A stretch of DNA of 64,000 bases. It comes from BRH-c54 sp965284565. Lineage in GTDB: Bacteria; Bacteroidota; Bacteroidia; Flavobacteriales_E; Vicingaceae. Below the pieces are notes generated by a model, which did not search any database, was not told the origin of the DNA, and was given only the letters and a program-made list of their open reading frames with translations. The position numbers and the translations under genes were made by a program. Numbering within the stretch: the first letter of the stretch is position 1; the number at the start of each line of letters is the position of its first letter. The stretch is from assembly GCA_965284565.1 (NCBI GenBank), contig OZ260100.1:2790001-2854000 (forward strand), written 5' to 3'. Below are positions 25,989-35,129 of this stretch, one piece after another.

Positions 25989-26855
25989 TTAACCTAAATA
26001 GGCTTTAAGTAAGTTGCTTTTTGATGACATTCTTAATTTTTTTATGCCTTTTTCTTTTATCTGACGAACACGTTCGCGAGTTAAATTAAATGATTCTCCA
26101 ATTTCATCAAGAGAAAGAGGTTGTTTACAACCTATGCCAAAAAATAATTCTATTACCGATCTTTCTTTGTCGGTTAATTTTGATAAAGACCTACAAATTT
26201 CTTGATGTAGAGATTCTTGCATCAACAAAAGGTCTGTTTTTGTACCATCATTGTCAGCTAAAACATCTAACAAGCTTCCTGAATCTTCATCATCTCCGAA
26301 AGGAGCATCAACAGATACATGTCTGCCCGAAACCTGAATAGAACCATCAATTTTATCAATACTAACATCTAATAAATTAGCAATTTCATCTATAGAAGGT
26401 TCTCTTTCAAATTCTTGTTCTAATTTAGAAAATGCTTTCTTTATCTTACTTAAAGAGCCTACTTGGTTAAGTGGTAAACGAACAATTCTGGATTGCTCTG
26501 CTATTGCTTGTAAAATAGATTGGCGAATCCACCAAACAGCATAAGAAATAAATTTAAATCCTCTAGTTTCGTCAAATCTTTGGGCTGCTTTGATTAATCC
26601 TAAGTTACCTTCATTAATTAGGTCAGGTAAGGATAGACCTTGGTTTTGATATTGTTTTGAAACAGAAACAACAAACCTTAAATTGGCTTTCACTAATTTT
26701 TCTAAGGCAATTTGATCTCCATCTCTTATACGTTGAGCTAATTCTACTTCATCTTCAGCAGTTATAAGCCCTTCTCGACCAATTTCTAATAAATATTTGT
26801 CTAACGAAGCACTTTCCCTGTTGGTAATAGACTTAGTAATTTTTAGTTGTCTCAT
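25989..26855 (-). CDS. rpoD: Primary sigma factor RpoD/SigA, short Bacteroidota type
   Basis: 288 residues from ATG 26855 (MRQLKITKSITNRESASLDKYL), the standard start for this protein; an in-frame codon 12 positions upstream is unlikely. It lacks region 1.1 and has regions 1.2-2 (NLRFVVSVSKQYQNQGLSLPDLINEGNLGLIKAA; FISYAVWWIRQSILQA), region 3 (~150-215) and region 4 (SLDEIGESFNLTRERVRQIKEKGIKKLR). The primary sigma factor of this phylum reads promoters with a -33 TTTG and -7 TAnnTTTG pattern. Compared with the usual form, region 4 contains ELFFGIGCKQPLSLDEIG, close to standard. Monocistronic. Confidence 0.93.
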   Translation of the reverse strand: MRQLKITKSITNRESASLDKYLLEIGREGLITAEDEVELAQRIRDGDQIALEKLVKANLRFVVSVSKQYQNQGLSLPDLINEGNLGLIKAAQRFDETRGFKFISYAVWWIRQSILQAIAEQSRIVRLPLNQVGSLSKIKKAFSKLEQEFEREPSIDEIANLLDVSIDKIDGSIQVSGRHVSVDAPFGDDEDSGSLLDVLADNDGTKTDLLLMQESLHQEICRSLSKLTDKERSVIELFFGIGCKQPLSLDEIGESFNLTRERVRQIKEKGIKKLRMSSKSNLLKAYLG

Positions 26856-26995
26856 CGAGATGCTTTTAAAAGTGAATTGATAGGTACGCAAATTTAGCCC
26901 TTTTTCTCGATTGGAAGGATTTATAATATTAAAATTTTTAACATAAAATTAATTTTAAAACAATGTTAAAAATAATTTAAATATCTATTTGATTG

Positions 26996-27448
26996 TTAGT
27001 TTGTTGGGTTTTTTAACTTAATACTCCATTCAAAATTAAAAATGGCAACCGTTTCATTTTGTTCATCTTTGCCTATAGATTCCATCCAAAAAGTTTGACC
27101 TTCAGCACTTGTTATAGTGTTTTGTAAGGCATTATCTATAATTTTTCCATCACTACAAGTAAAGGTTATTTTGCCTTTGGCTTTTTTAAGAAAAGTACCT
27201 TTTTGTTGTGTTACCAACATGGAAATAGGTTGCTTACTGTTTCTTATTTTTTGAAGTACTAATGTTCCTGTGGTAAGTTCTGCAGACATGGCTAAAATGG
27301 CAAAGTAAATAGAACCAAAAGGATTTTGATTTATCCAACGATGTTTAATGGTTGATGAACAGGTATTTTCTGATATTGATTTTAACCTAACTCCTGTAAA
27401 AAATGCACTAGGTAATTTGGCTAAAAGAAAAAGATGAAACTTGAACAT
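26996..27448 (-). CDS. DUF4442 hotdog-fold protein (thioesterase-like)
   Basis: 150 residues from ATG 27448 (MFKFHLFLLAKLPSAFF), chosen because an upstream start would run into the preceding gene. Features of DUF4442 proteins are visible: AFFTGVRLKSI, NPFGSIYFAILAMSAELTTG and a beta-rich second half. The hotdog fold is shared with PaaI-type acyl-CoA thioesterases, and the Asn-Pro-Phe-Gly turn corresponds to their active-site loop. Substrate unknown. It lies 13 bp after a glycosyltransferase gene on the same strand, probably the last gene of a short operon. Confidence 0.8.
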   Translation of the reverse strand: MFKFHLFLLAKLPSAFFTGVRLKSISENTCSSTIKHRWINQNPFGSIYFAILAMSAELTTGTLVLQKIRNSKQPISMLVTQQKGTFLKKAKGKITFTCSDGKIIDNALQNTITSAEGQTFWMESIGKDEQNETVAIFNFEWSIKLKNPTN

Positions 27449-27461
27449 ATTGTGAAAATAA

Positions 27462-28769
27462 CTATTGTTTAGCACTTATTTTATTGAGTTCATCAGCGAA
27501 AGATTTAGCAAGAATTTTTCTACTAAATTTTTCATACCCTTTGCTATTTACTTTTAAACTGTTGGATTTATAAGCTGTATAATGATTTTTAATGATTTCT
27601 TTTAGAGCATTTACTTCGTCAAATCCTGTTAAAGTTCCAGCCTGAGTTTCTTTTATCACTTTAGCAGCATCTCCTTCAGGTTTTCCTATGGCTACAATTG
27701 GGCGTTGAGCTCCTAAATATTCAAACAACTTACCGGGAATTATACCATCATTTTTTGGGGTATTGTTCAATAATGCTAGCAATAACTGAGAGCTAATCAT
27801 TTGTGATATTACTTGGTTGTGGGGCAAATTTCCTACTAAATTTAAGTTGTTTTGAAGTTGGTGTTGGTTGATAGATTGAATTACTTCAGCAGCTACTTGT
27901 CCAATAAATTTTATTTCCAAATCATTTTTAAATTGCACGTCCTCTTCAGTAAGCTCAGCAAGTACTCTCCATAGTGCATGAGGATTTCTATCTTCATTTA
28001 ATGACCCTGTATGTGTTAATGTGAATTTTTTATCCAACACTATATTTTCAACAGTAGTAAAATCTGCAGGGTCGTAACCATTTGTAATTACTATAGGTAA
28101 TTTTCCTGAAATTTCTTCAAAATCACTGGCACAACTCCAGCTTACAGTAGTCACTTCGTTAGCGGTGTGCAAAACTTCTTGCTCTAATCTTTTGTGTTTT
28201 TTGTCTGCCCAATTACTAAGCTTTAGTTTATGATAAAAATCTATTAAGGTCCAAGGATCTCTAAAATCTGCTAACCATGGAATTTTATGTTTTTGTACTA
28301 CATTTTTTGCAATAAGATGAGTAGAGTGGGGAGGTCCTGTAGAAATTATAGCATCTACTTTATTTTCTTTTAAATAGTTAATTAAAAATTTAGAAGAAGG
28401 TTTAATCCAAAATTTCCGAGCATCGGGAATAAAAATATTGCCTCTTACCCACAAAGAAAGATTTTGTAATAAAGAATTTCCTTCACTAGACTGACTCATT
28501 CCGGGTAAAAGAGCTTCATCTTTTTTCTTTCCCAATAGCTTTTTATATAAGCCAAATGGTTCCCATATTTTAGTTCTTATGGTTTCAACGCCATCAGGAA
28601 TTTCCTTCAGCATTTCATTATCCTGAATAGCTATTTCTCCGTTTTCTGTAGTATAAATGATAGGTTCCCAACCATACTCTCTAAGGTATTTAGTGGTTTT
28701 TACCCAACGTTGAACCCCGCCACCACCCATTGGAGGCCAATAATAAGTTATGATTAATACTCTCTTCAT
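27462..28769 (-). CDS. Glycosyltransferase, group 1-like (GT-B fold)
   Basis: 435 residues from ATG 28769 (MKRVLIITYYWPPMGGGGVQRW, the glycine-rich loop of GT-B enzymes); a TTG three codons upstream is possible. The N-terminal Rossmann half ends near WLADFRDPW, and the C-terminal half has the donor-binding pattern PGKLFEYLGAQRPIVAIGKPEGD with the conserved E of the EX7E-like region. No transmembrane segment, so it acts at the cytoplasmic side, probably in surface polysaccharide or glycolipid assembly. Acceptor and sugar donor are not readable. It follows the DUF4846 gene by 11 bp. Confidence 0.88.
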   Translation of the reverse strand: MKRVLIITYYWPPMGGGGVQRWVKTTKYLREYGWEPIIYTTENGEIAIQDNEMLKEIPDGVETIRTKIWEPFGLYKKLLGKKKDEALLPGMSQSSEGNSLLQNLSLWVRGNIFIPDARKFWIKPSSKFLINYLKENKVDAIISTGPPHSTHLIAKNVVQKHKIPWLADFRDPWTLIDFYHKLKLSNWADKKHKRLEQEVLHTANEVTTVSWSCASDFEEISGKLPIVITNGYDPADFTTVENIVLDKKFTLTHTGSLNEDRNPHALWRVLAELTEEDVQFKNDLEIKFIGQVAAEVIQSINQHQLQNNLNLVGNLPHNQVISQMISSQLLLALLNNTPKNDGIIPGKLFEYLGAQRPIVAIGKPEGDAAKVIKETQAGTLTGFDEVNALKEIIKNHYTAYKSNSLKVNSKGYEKFSRKILAKSFADELNKISAKQ

Positions 28770-28780
28770 GTTAAGCAAAA

Positions 28781-29716
28781 TTAATCATTAAATCTCATCA
28801 GTTGGTTAGGAGTAAATGTCCATTCTGGAGTTGAAATTTCTATTTCACAATCAGCAACTGAATACCAAGGAGACAAAGAACTATTGTTTGGATTTTTTAA
28901 AATATGAATATTCTGAGCCGGCATATAGCTTTGTGCCAACATAAAAACTTTTTCTTTTGTTGTAGCATTTTCTGCCATATCAATAACAACTACAGCATGT
29001 CCTGGAAAACCTCCTTGAATAAATACATCACCAATTTTCATGTTTGCTAAATTAACCTTAACTAATTCCTTACTTAAAGAAGCAGTTCCTGCATACATAA
29101 AAATATTATCTATATATTTTCTAAAGCTGTCGTAATTGGTATTGTTTTTTGATGAAGTTACCCAAACCACTTTGTTTTCTTGTAGTTTAGGATAAAAACC
29201 CTCGCTCCACTTTTTAAAAGGAATGGGAGTTCCATTAGTATAATTAAATTTAATTTGGTTGATTTTATTGGTAGCAAAAAGATATTCAGCCCTTAATCGC
29301 ATTACAGCATCAGCACATTGTTGTAAATCTTTACTTCCAACATCTATATTAATAACTGCAAATTGTGCCGATTGATTGTATTTTTTTTCCCCACTGTGTA
29401 AATAAACAGTATTGTCTGTTAAGTTTAATGGAAGGTGTCTGAGCCAACCTCCAAATGAATTTTGGCTTACTTCTTTTCTTTTAAAACCTGATGGAGCAGG
29501 AATATTGTTACACAACGCTTCTTTATAATTATATGCTTGTAGCCAAGGAAAGCTATAAGAAACGGTATCAATAACTGATTTTTCTTTTTTAGTACTATCT
29601 TTGGTAGCAGCTAAATCTAAAATTAGAGTATCTTTTTTATCGGTATTATTTTGACAAGAAGCAGTTAGAAAAAAGCAAAGCGCAACATAAAAAAGATATT
29701 TATTTTTAGTTGCCAT
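28781..29716 (-). CDS. DUF4846 lipoprotein
   Basis: 311 residues. An N-terminal lipoprotein signal (KYLFYVALCFFLTASCQNN, lipid-Cys at residue 21) is followed by a ~250-residue domain matching DUF4846: YNYKEALCNNIPAPSGFKR, FGGWLRHLPL, YLHSGEKK, CADAVMRLRAEYLF and KIGDVFIQGGFPGHAVVVIDMA. The GHAVVVID segment and a paired Cys/His pattern recall papain-like NlpC/P60 hydrolases, but I do not claim activity. Envelope-located. First gene of a likely three-gene operon with the glycosyltransferase and the DUF4442 protein. Confidence 0.82.
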   Translation of the reverse strand: MATKNKYLFYVALCFFLTASCQNNTDKKDTLILDLAATKDSTKKEKSVIDTVSYSFPWLQAYNYKEALCNNIPAPSGFKRKEVSQNSFGGWLRHLPLNLTDNTVYLHSGEKKYNQSAQFAVINIDVGSKDLQQCADAVMRLRAEYLFATNKINQIKFNYTNGTPIPFKKWSEGFYPKLQENKVVWVTSSKNNTNYDSFRKYIDNIFMYAGTASLSKELVKVNLANMKIGDVFIQGGFPGHAVVVIDMAENATTKEKVFMLAQSYMPAQNIHILKNPNNSSLSPWYSVADCEIEISTPEWTFTPNQLMRFND

Positions 29717-29722
29717 TATTGG

Positions 29723-30706
29723 TTACTTTACAGCAACGTTGGTTACATAGAATCCTGTATTCGAAGCATTATAAACTGTTTCATAAATAGAAATGTACAA
29801 CATTCCTGTAGCAGTTGCTTTACCATTGTATTTTGCACCTGCTTTGGTTACAGTTCCTGTATCTCCAATTTTAAAAACTACATTGCCATAAGCTGGACTA
29901 GTAGAGCTACTGCTATTGCCATAACTATCTGAACCACTATTTTTTACAGAGCCATCTGGTTTGTAAGCATTGTTTGATAAGCTTGCCAATATAACTTCTC
30001 CAGAAGCCGTAATTGAAATATTCTGACCAGGTTTTACAACAATACCTGTTTTTAACCAACCACCATTCTGATTAGAACTGATGTGTGTAGATGCCATTAA
30101 TTTGTAAGTTTTGCTATCAGCAGATGCATCCATGTAAAGGATATCAATTTTATCAATTTTTTCTCTTGGGATGGTTAAATCTCCGTATTCTGTTTTTAAG
30201 CTAATGTTGTTAAAATCATATTTACCGCCCATATTATATTCATAATCAATAGTTACAACATCTTTAGTAGAATATGTATTACCAACATTGTGTATAGCTT
30301 TTAATTCTGATAATGCAGTAGAAAGTGAGTAATCATAATGAACAGGAGTTTCTTCGGTTTCGGAGTATATTACTTCTTCAATTACTGGAATAGCTCCAAC
30401 TTTTAAGTTTACCAATTGGTCGTAAGCTTTTTTTCTTTCTTCTTCTACAGTGTTTTGTAATTGTTTTGCCAAGTTAACAATAGTGTTTTTTAAGCTATTA
30501 TCAGGGTGAATTCCTAAAGTAATGGAAGAAACATTTTTAATAGGAATATCTAACTTACCATAATCAGTAACTAACACAACGTTTGATGTTTTGGTTGTAC
30601 CTGTTACAATATTTCCATCTTTTAAAGTAAGTGTGAATTCAGTTTTAGATTGAGCAAAAATGCAAGTTGATATAAAAAATAGTAATGTAAATAACGTTGT
30701 TTTCAT
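29723..30706 (-). CDS. Secreted protein with C-terminal LecA/PA-IL-like beta-sandwich
   Basis: 327 residues with a Sec signal (MKTTLFTLLFFISTCIFAQ). Residues ~20-75 and ~150-195 are two similar beta segments (KDGNIVTGTTKTSNVVLVTDYGKLDIPIKNVSSI and the related DFNNISLKTEYGDLTIPREKIDKI). The last ~115 residues (GGWLKTGIVVKPGQNISITASGEV ... YGNVVFKIGDTGTVTKAG ... LYISIYETVYN) strongly resemble the PA-IL/LecA galactose-lectin-like fold found in secreted bacterial proteins. Whether it binds sugar is unknown. It starts 23 bp after the stop of the PD40 protein gene and ends 6 bp before the DUF4846 start. Confidence 0.78.
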   Translation of the reverse strand: MKTTLFTLLFFISTCIFAQSKTEFTLTLKDGNIVTGTTKTSNVVLVTDYGKLDIPIKNVSSITLGIHPDNSLKNTIVNLAKQLQNTVEEERKKAYDQLVNLKVGAIPVIEEVIYSETEETPVHYDYSLSTALSELKAIHNVGNTYSTKDVVTIDYEYNMGGKYDFNNISLKTEYGDLTIPREKIDKIDILYMDASADSKTYKLMASTHISSNQNGGWLKTGIVVKPGQNISITASGEVILASLSNNAYKPDGSVKNSGSDSYGNSSSSTSPAYGNVVFKIGDTGTVTKAGAKYNGKATATGMLYISIYETVYNASNTGFYVTNVAVK

Positions 30707-30729
30707 AATATAAATATTTTAAAGATTAG

Positions 30730-32259
30730 TTATTTTTTATTTAATAAGAATACGATTGGTTTTTGGTTTTTTATATTAAAATCTATGTTTTCAGCAATAG
30801 GATGGTAACCTTCAGCTTCAACTAATATATTGTAGTTTTTTTCTGGGGCAATAATCATTACAAATTCTCCAGTACTTGCTTTTGCATTGTAAATACCAAC
30901 AATAGCTTTGTTATCTTCCATTAAAGTTGCTTTAACAGGTATGGATTTGTTCGAGTCTTTATCATATCCAATTCCTTTTAATACCAATAAATTAGTTGGA
31001 GGGTCATTAATAAAAGCCTTATAAAGGTCTATACCTCCAATTCCGCCTTCGCGAGTAGAAGAAAAAAATGCATTTTTTCCATTGGCAGCTAAAACTATAG
31101 AAAATTCATCTCTAACAGAGTTTATTGGTGTTCCTAAATTTTCAGGGTTAGACCACGATTCGTTTGAAACAGTAGAAACAAACAAATCAAAACCGCCCAT
31201 GTTTTGATGTCCTTTACTACTAAAGTATAATGTTTTACCATCACTAAAAATAAATGGGTAATCTTCATCAAACTGTGTATTTATAATTGGACCTAAATTT
31301 TGAGCTTTCCCCCAAGTTCCATCTGGTAACCTTGTAGCTTTATAAATGTCTTTTCCACCATAACCTCCAGGTCTGTTACTAGAAAAATAAATGGTTCTAT
31401 TGTCGATAGTTATTGAAGCACTAGTTTCATTAAAAGCAGATTTTATTTCTGCGGGTAGTTCAATTGGAGTTTCCCATTCTTCTAATCCCATTTGTGCAAT
31501 TTGTAAGTTACCAGCAATTAAAAATTTATTATTTTGCTGAAAAAACAAGGTTTGTCCATCAGCTGATATACCTGCTGCAAGCTCCTGTTGTTTTGTGTTG
31601 ATAGTATTATTTAATTTTTCTACAGTAGTATTTTTTTTATTGTAATCACTTATTTGATAAATATCATAAGTGTAACTTTCTTTATTAGAAGAAAATAACA
31701 ATAATGATGCATCTGCATTAACAAGTGGGGTACATTCATCAAATTCAGAATTTATTGTTCCTCCTAAATTTTCAACAGTAATATTTCTTTTGTTTTTTAA
31801 AGCTAGTTCAGCATAAGAGATTTGGTTGATGTAGCGACTAATATCATCATTAGTAAGTTCTTTTTCCCCAGCAATTAATTTATAACCATTATAAAAATTA
31901 GTAGCTTTTTTAAATTTACTATTGGCATGGGCTGTAGCAGCTTTGTATCTAAAAAGTTCTAAACTTACAGATGTTGCAGACTGATTAAAATGCTTTTCTG
32001 CTTTTTCATACTCGTGTAAATTAAAATAACAAATACCCATTTGGTAATTTAAATTTACATCGGTAGTATCTTTTTTATAATGTTCTTCTAAGATGGCTAA
32101 AGCACCACGACAATCATTTACTTCAATGCTAAATTTTGCTTTTGAAATGGCTTTTTCAATTTCGGGAGAAGATTGCTGACTTTTTACTGTATTGAAAATC
32201 AGTAAAGAATAGGTTATGATAAAGAGTTTTAAAATATAATTAGTTGATGTAAAATTCAT
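30730..32259 (-). CDS. TPR/PD40-propeller protein lacking the OmpA domain
   Basis: 509 residues with an N-terminal hydrophobic signal (ILKLFIITYSLLIFNTVKSQ). TPR-like helices (~35-130), PD40 blades (YFSSNRPGGYGGKDIYKAT, YFSSKGHQNMGGFDLF, FFSSTREGGIGGIDLYKA; ~165-420) and a C-terminal carboxypeptidase-regulatory-like domain (~425-509). This is the PorE-like architecture of the gene at 8.6-10.7 kb without the peptidoglycan-binding domain. The stop codon follows a natural domain boundary, so it is not an obvious truncation. Probably periplasmic. Confidence 0.83.
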   Translation of the reverse strand: MNFTSTNYILKLFIITYSLLIFNTVKSQQSSPEIEKAISKAKFSIEVNDCRGALAILEEHYKKDTTDVNLNYQMGICYFNLHEYEKAEKHFNQSATSVSLELFRYKAATAHANSKFKKATNFYNGYKLIAGEKELTNDDISRYINQISYAELALKNKRNITVENLGGTINSEFDECTPLVNADASLLLFSSNKESYTYDIYQISDYNKKNTTVEKLNNTINTKQQELAAGISADGQTLFFQQNNKFLIAGNLQIAQMGLEEWETPIELPAEIKSAFNETSASITIDNRTIYFSSNRPGGYGGKDIYKATRLPDGTWGKAQNLGPIINTQFDEDYPFIFSDGKTLYFSSKGHQNMGGFDLFVSTVSNESWSNPENLGTPINSVRDEFSIVLAANGKNAFFSSTREGGIGGIDLYKAFINDPPTNLLVLKGIGYDKDSNKSIPVKATLMEDNKAIVGIYNAKASTGEFVMIIAPEKNYNILVEAEGYHPIAENIDFNIKNQKPIVFLLNKK

Positions 32260-32428
32260 GTTACCTGTTTAATTGAGCGTAAATATATAAACAATATTGA
32301 TTTTTGAAAAGATTACATTCAAAAATAGTGCAATTATTTACATTTAAGCTATTGAATAAGAAATGAAATAAACAGTTTGTTGTTAGTTAAAAATGAGTTA
32401 AAATACCAGTTGAAATAGGTAAAAGCAC

Positions 32429-33667
32429 CTAGAAAAAGTAAACATAAAGGTAATGAATACTGAAATAGATAAAGAAAAGAATTCCAATAATACTTACTAT
32501 TCTAAGTAGAGTAGAAGGCTGTTTTTCTTTTGGAATATCATTTCCAGTAATAACTAGGTAATTGAGTATTGCTAATATTGGAGAGGATAAAAAAGCTATT
32601 GCTGTTGCAAAATCTATTAATGTTTTCATATTTGCAGAAAAAAAGGCAATAATAACAATACTTCCAAATGCTAATAAAAATAACCATAACCAATAAATTG
32701 AAGTATGTTTTTTTTCTTGTGTATTAAATAATATAGCAGTAGTTTCAGCCATAACCTTCGGTTGTGCGTCTAAACAAGTTAATGTTGTGCTAAACATGGT
32801 GGTTAATGCTGCTATGGCAATAATTATATAAGACCATTCACCAATATTAGTGGTGTAAATTTGTAGTAACTGTTTGGTGAAATCGTTTCCATTGGCAGAA
32901 AGCTCAATACCTGTTCCATAAATACTTACAGCTCCTAATCCCAAAAATGATAATGCTAGAATTAGTGTAGTCCAATAACCCAATTTAAAATCAAGCATGA
33001 TATCCTTATAACTAATAGAAGTATCTGTATTATGGTTAGTTTTTTCCGTAGTCCATATAGAATGCCAAACAGCAATGTCGAATGGTGCTGGCATCCATCC
33101 CATAAGAGCAATTAAGAATAGGATGTGATTTTTATTTGAAAATGAAAATATTGTTTTTAAGGACTCTTCTTGATGATACTCTCCAAAAAGCGAAATTGTA
33201 AAAGTAGTTATTGTGGCTATTGTTAATAGTGTTATAATAAACTTCATAGTAGTGTCTAGCACTTTATATTTACCAATAAGTAAAAACAAACAACAAGCAA
33301 AAAGTACCATAGAGGCTATGCTCCACACAGGTAAATGAATATGAAATACTTCGCTAACTATTCCTGCTGTAACAATGGTAACAGCAGACTGTATGATGAA
33401 CATGCCAAAAAATGTAATCAAGAAAAATAAAATTACAGACCATTTTCCTAAATTTTTGTAACCATGTAGTATGTTTTTACCTGTTATGGCAGCATAACGT
33501 GGTCCGTATTCAAAAAAAGGATACTTTAAAATAATAACTATTAAAACTGCCCAAATAAGTTGGTATCCAAAATCGGCTCCAGCCCTTGTAGATTGGATTA
33601 GGTGAGAAACTCCAATAGCGGCCCCTGCATAGAGTAATCCAGGGCCTAGTTTTTTATACCAATTCAT
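32429..33667 (-). CDS. Nramp-related transporter lacking the canonical metal-binding motif
   Basis: 412 residues from ATG 33667 (MNWYKKLGPGLLYAGAAIGVSH), with about eleven hydrophobic segments. The frame GPGLLYAGAAIGVSHLIQST then RAGADFGYQLIW aligns with transmembrane segment 1 of Nramp proteins, where the metal-coordinating DPGN should be; here the aligned residues are GVSH. The TM6 motif MPH is likewise replaced (MPAPFDIAVWHS). This resembles Nramp-related proteins that do not carry manganese or iron, some of which move magnesium. Ion specificity is therefore open. Monocistronic. Confidence 0.82.
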   Translation of the reverse strand: MNWYKKLGPGLLYAGAAIGVSHLIQSTRAGADFGYQLIWAVLIVIILKYPFFEYGPRYAAITGKNILHGYKNLGKWSVILFFLITFFGMFIIQSAVTIVTAGIVSEVFHIHLPVWSIASMVLFACCLFLLIGKYKVLDTTMKFIITLLTIATITTFTISLFGEYHQEESLKTIFSFSNKNHILFLIALMGWMPAPFDIAVWHSIWTTEKTNHNTDTSISYKDIMLDFKLGYWTTLILALSFLGLGAVSIYGTGIELSANGNDFTKQLLQIYTTNIGEWSYIIIAIAALTTMFSTTLTCLDAQPKVMAETTAILFNTQEKKHTSIYWLWLFLLAFGSIVIIAFFSANMKTLIDFATAIAFLSSPILAILNYLVITGNDIPKEKQPSTLLRIVSIIGILFFIYFSIHYLYVYFF

Positions 33668-33807
33668 TTTTAATAATTTAATAAGCGGCAAAGTAAAATT
33701 ATTTTTAAAGAATAAAAAAAACTAAGCTGTAAAAAAAAGTGTTACAATCCCTCATGTTTATAAAAAAATAGCTTATTTTAGTTGCGAATTTTAAACTAAC
33801 AACAATT

Positions 33808-35052
33808 ATGAAAAAAATTTACACTTTATTATCAATAGCAATTTTAGGTTCGCTTGAAGTTATAGCTCAATGTAATGGTAGGTACCAAACCAATATATAT
33901 TCTACTGTAGATGTTACAACTGTTCAATATGGTAGTAATATGGACTTAAATAATAATGTGATTGATTTGTTTATGGACATTTATCAGCCACAAGGAGATA
34001 CTGCAACATCAAGACCATTGGTTATATTTGCTCATGGTGGTTCTTTTTCAGCAGGATCAAGAACATCTCCAGAGTTAGTACATTTTGCTACAGAATTAGC
34101 AAAAAAAGGTTATATATGTGCTTCTATAAGCTACAGATTGGCACCTAGTGCTTTTTCTTTATTAGCTGAAGAAACAACATTTAAAGTAGTATTTGGAGCA
34201 ATTCAAGATGGAAAAGCTGCAATTCGTTATTTCAGAGATGATGCAGCTAATGCTAACCTTTATAAAATTGACGAAGAACAAATTTTTATTGGCGGAACTT
34301 CTGCTGGTGGAATATTAGCATTTAACTTAGTTTATGGTGATGATGTAAGTAAATTACCAGCTCAATGGCAAACTTGGTTAGGAGAGATTGGTGGGTTAGA
34401 AGGAAGTAGTGGAACACCTGGATATTGCTCTAGAGCAGCAGGTACTTTTGGTTTTGCTGGTGGAGTAGCAGATACTGCATGGATAAATGGTGATGATGTT
34501 CCATTATATGCTTGCCATACTTTTGGAGATCAGACGGTTTTATATAACTACGGACAGCCTTTAAATGGTTTTACACCAGTTAATCTTTATGGTAGTGGGC
34601 CAATAAATACCAGAATGGATGGTCAAGGTGTTTATAATCATTTAGACCCATATACAGGAAGTGATCATCCACCATTTGCTAATTCAACACCTATTTTAGA
34701 TACTACAACAACAAATTTAATTACTTTCTTATATAATATATTGGATTGTAATCCTAGCAATCTTAAAAACCCTAATCAGAAAGATTGTAGCACTTTTGTT
34801 GGAGTTGATGAATTAGCGAAAACTAATGCCAAGTTATTAGTTTATCCAAATCCTGCTATTGAATTTATTACTATTGATTTAAAAGAAGTTGAGGATGTAA
34901 ACAATGTAGTTACCATTACTAATACTTTAGGTCAAGTTGTTTTTACTCAAACATCAAACGAAAAAATGTTAAAAGTAAATGTTAATCATATGCCTAATGG
35001 AGCTTATGTTGTTAACGTTAATGGTGTATCTCAATTATTTATTAAGAAATAG
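33808..35052 (+). CDS. Secreted alpha/beta-hydrolase (esterase-like) with T9SS type A sorting domain
   Basis: 414 residues. Signal peptide (MKKIYTLLSIAILGSLEVIAQ), then an alpha/beta-hydrolase of the carboxylesterase/BD-FAE type: oxyanion region FAHGGSFSAGSR, SYRLAP, and the nucleophile elbow GGTSAGG. The catalytic His is probably in SDHPPF (~285). Residues ~340-414 are a type A T9SS sorting domain (VYPNPAIEFITIDL, LGQVVFTQ, NGAYVVNVNG, LFIKK). Secreted to the surface or medium; substrate probably an ester in a polymer or lipid, not identified. Monocistronic, ending at a strong terminator. Confidence 0.9.
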   Translation: MKKIYTLLSIAILGSLEVIAQCNGRYQTNIYSTVDVTTVQYGSNMDLNNNVIDLFMDIYQPQGDTATSRPLVIFAHGGSFSAGSRTSPELVHFATELAKKGYICASISYRLAPSAFSLLAEETTFKVVFGAIQDGKAAIRYFRDDAANANLYKIDEEQIFIGGTSAGGILAFNLVYGDDVSKLPAQWQTWLGEIGGLEGSSGTPGYCSRAAGTFGFAGGVADTAWINGDDVPLYACHTFGDQTVLYNYGQPLNGFTPVNLYGSGPINTRMDGQGVYNHLDPYTGSDHPPFANSTPILDTTTTNLITFLYNILDCNPSNLKNPNQKDCSTFVGVDELAKTNAKLLVYPNPAIEFITIDLKEVEDVNNVVTITNTLGQVVFTQTSNEKMLKVNVNHMPNGAYVVNVNGVSQLFIKK

Positions 35053-35072
35053 TATAATAATTATTAGTAACT

Positions 35073-35109
35073 AAAAAAGCCAAGTGAAATTTTCTCACTT
35101 GGCTTTTTT
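35073..35109. terminator. Bidirectional intrinsic terminator
   Basis: AAAAAAGCCAAGTGA and its exact complement TCACTTGGCTTTTTT around a short loop, between the convergent esterase gene and the pyruvate dehydrogenase E2 gene. T-tracts exist on both strands. Confidence 0.9.
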
Positions 35110-35129
35110 CATTTATAAGATAAAAAGTA

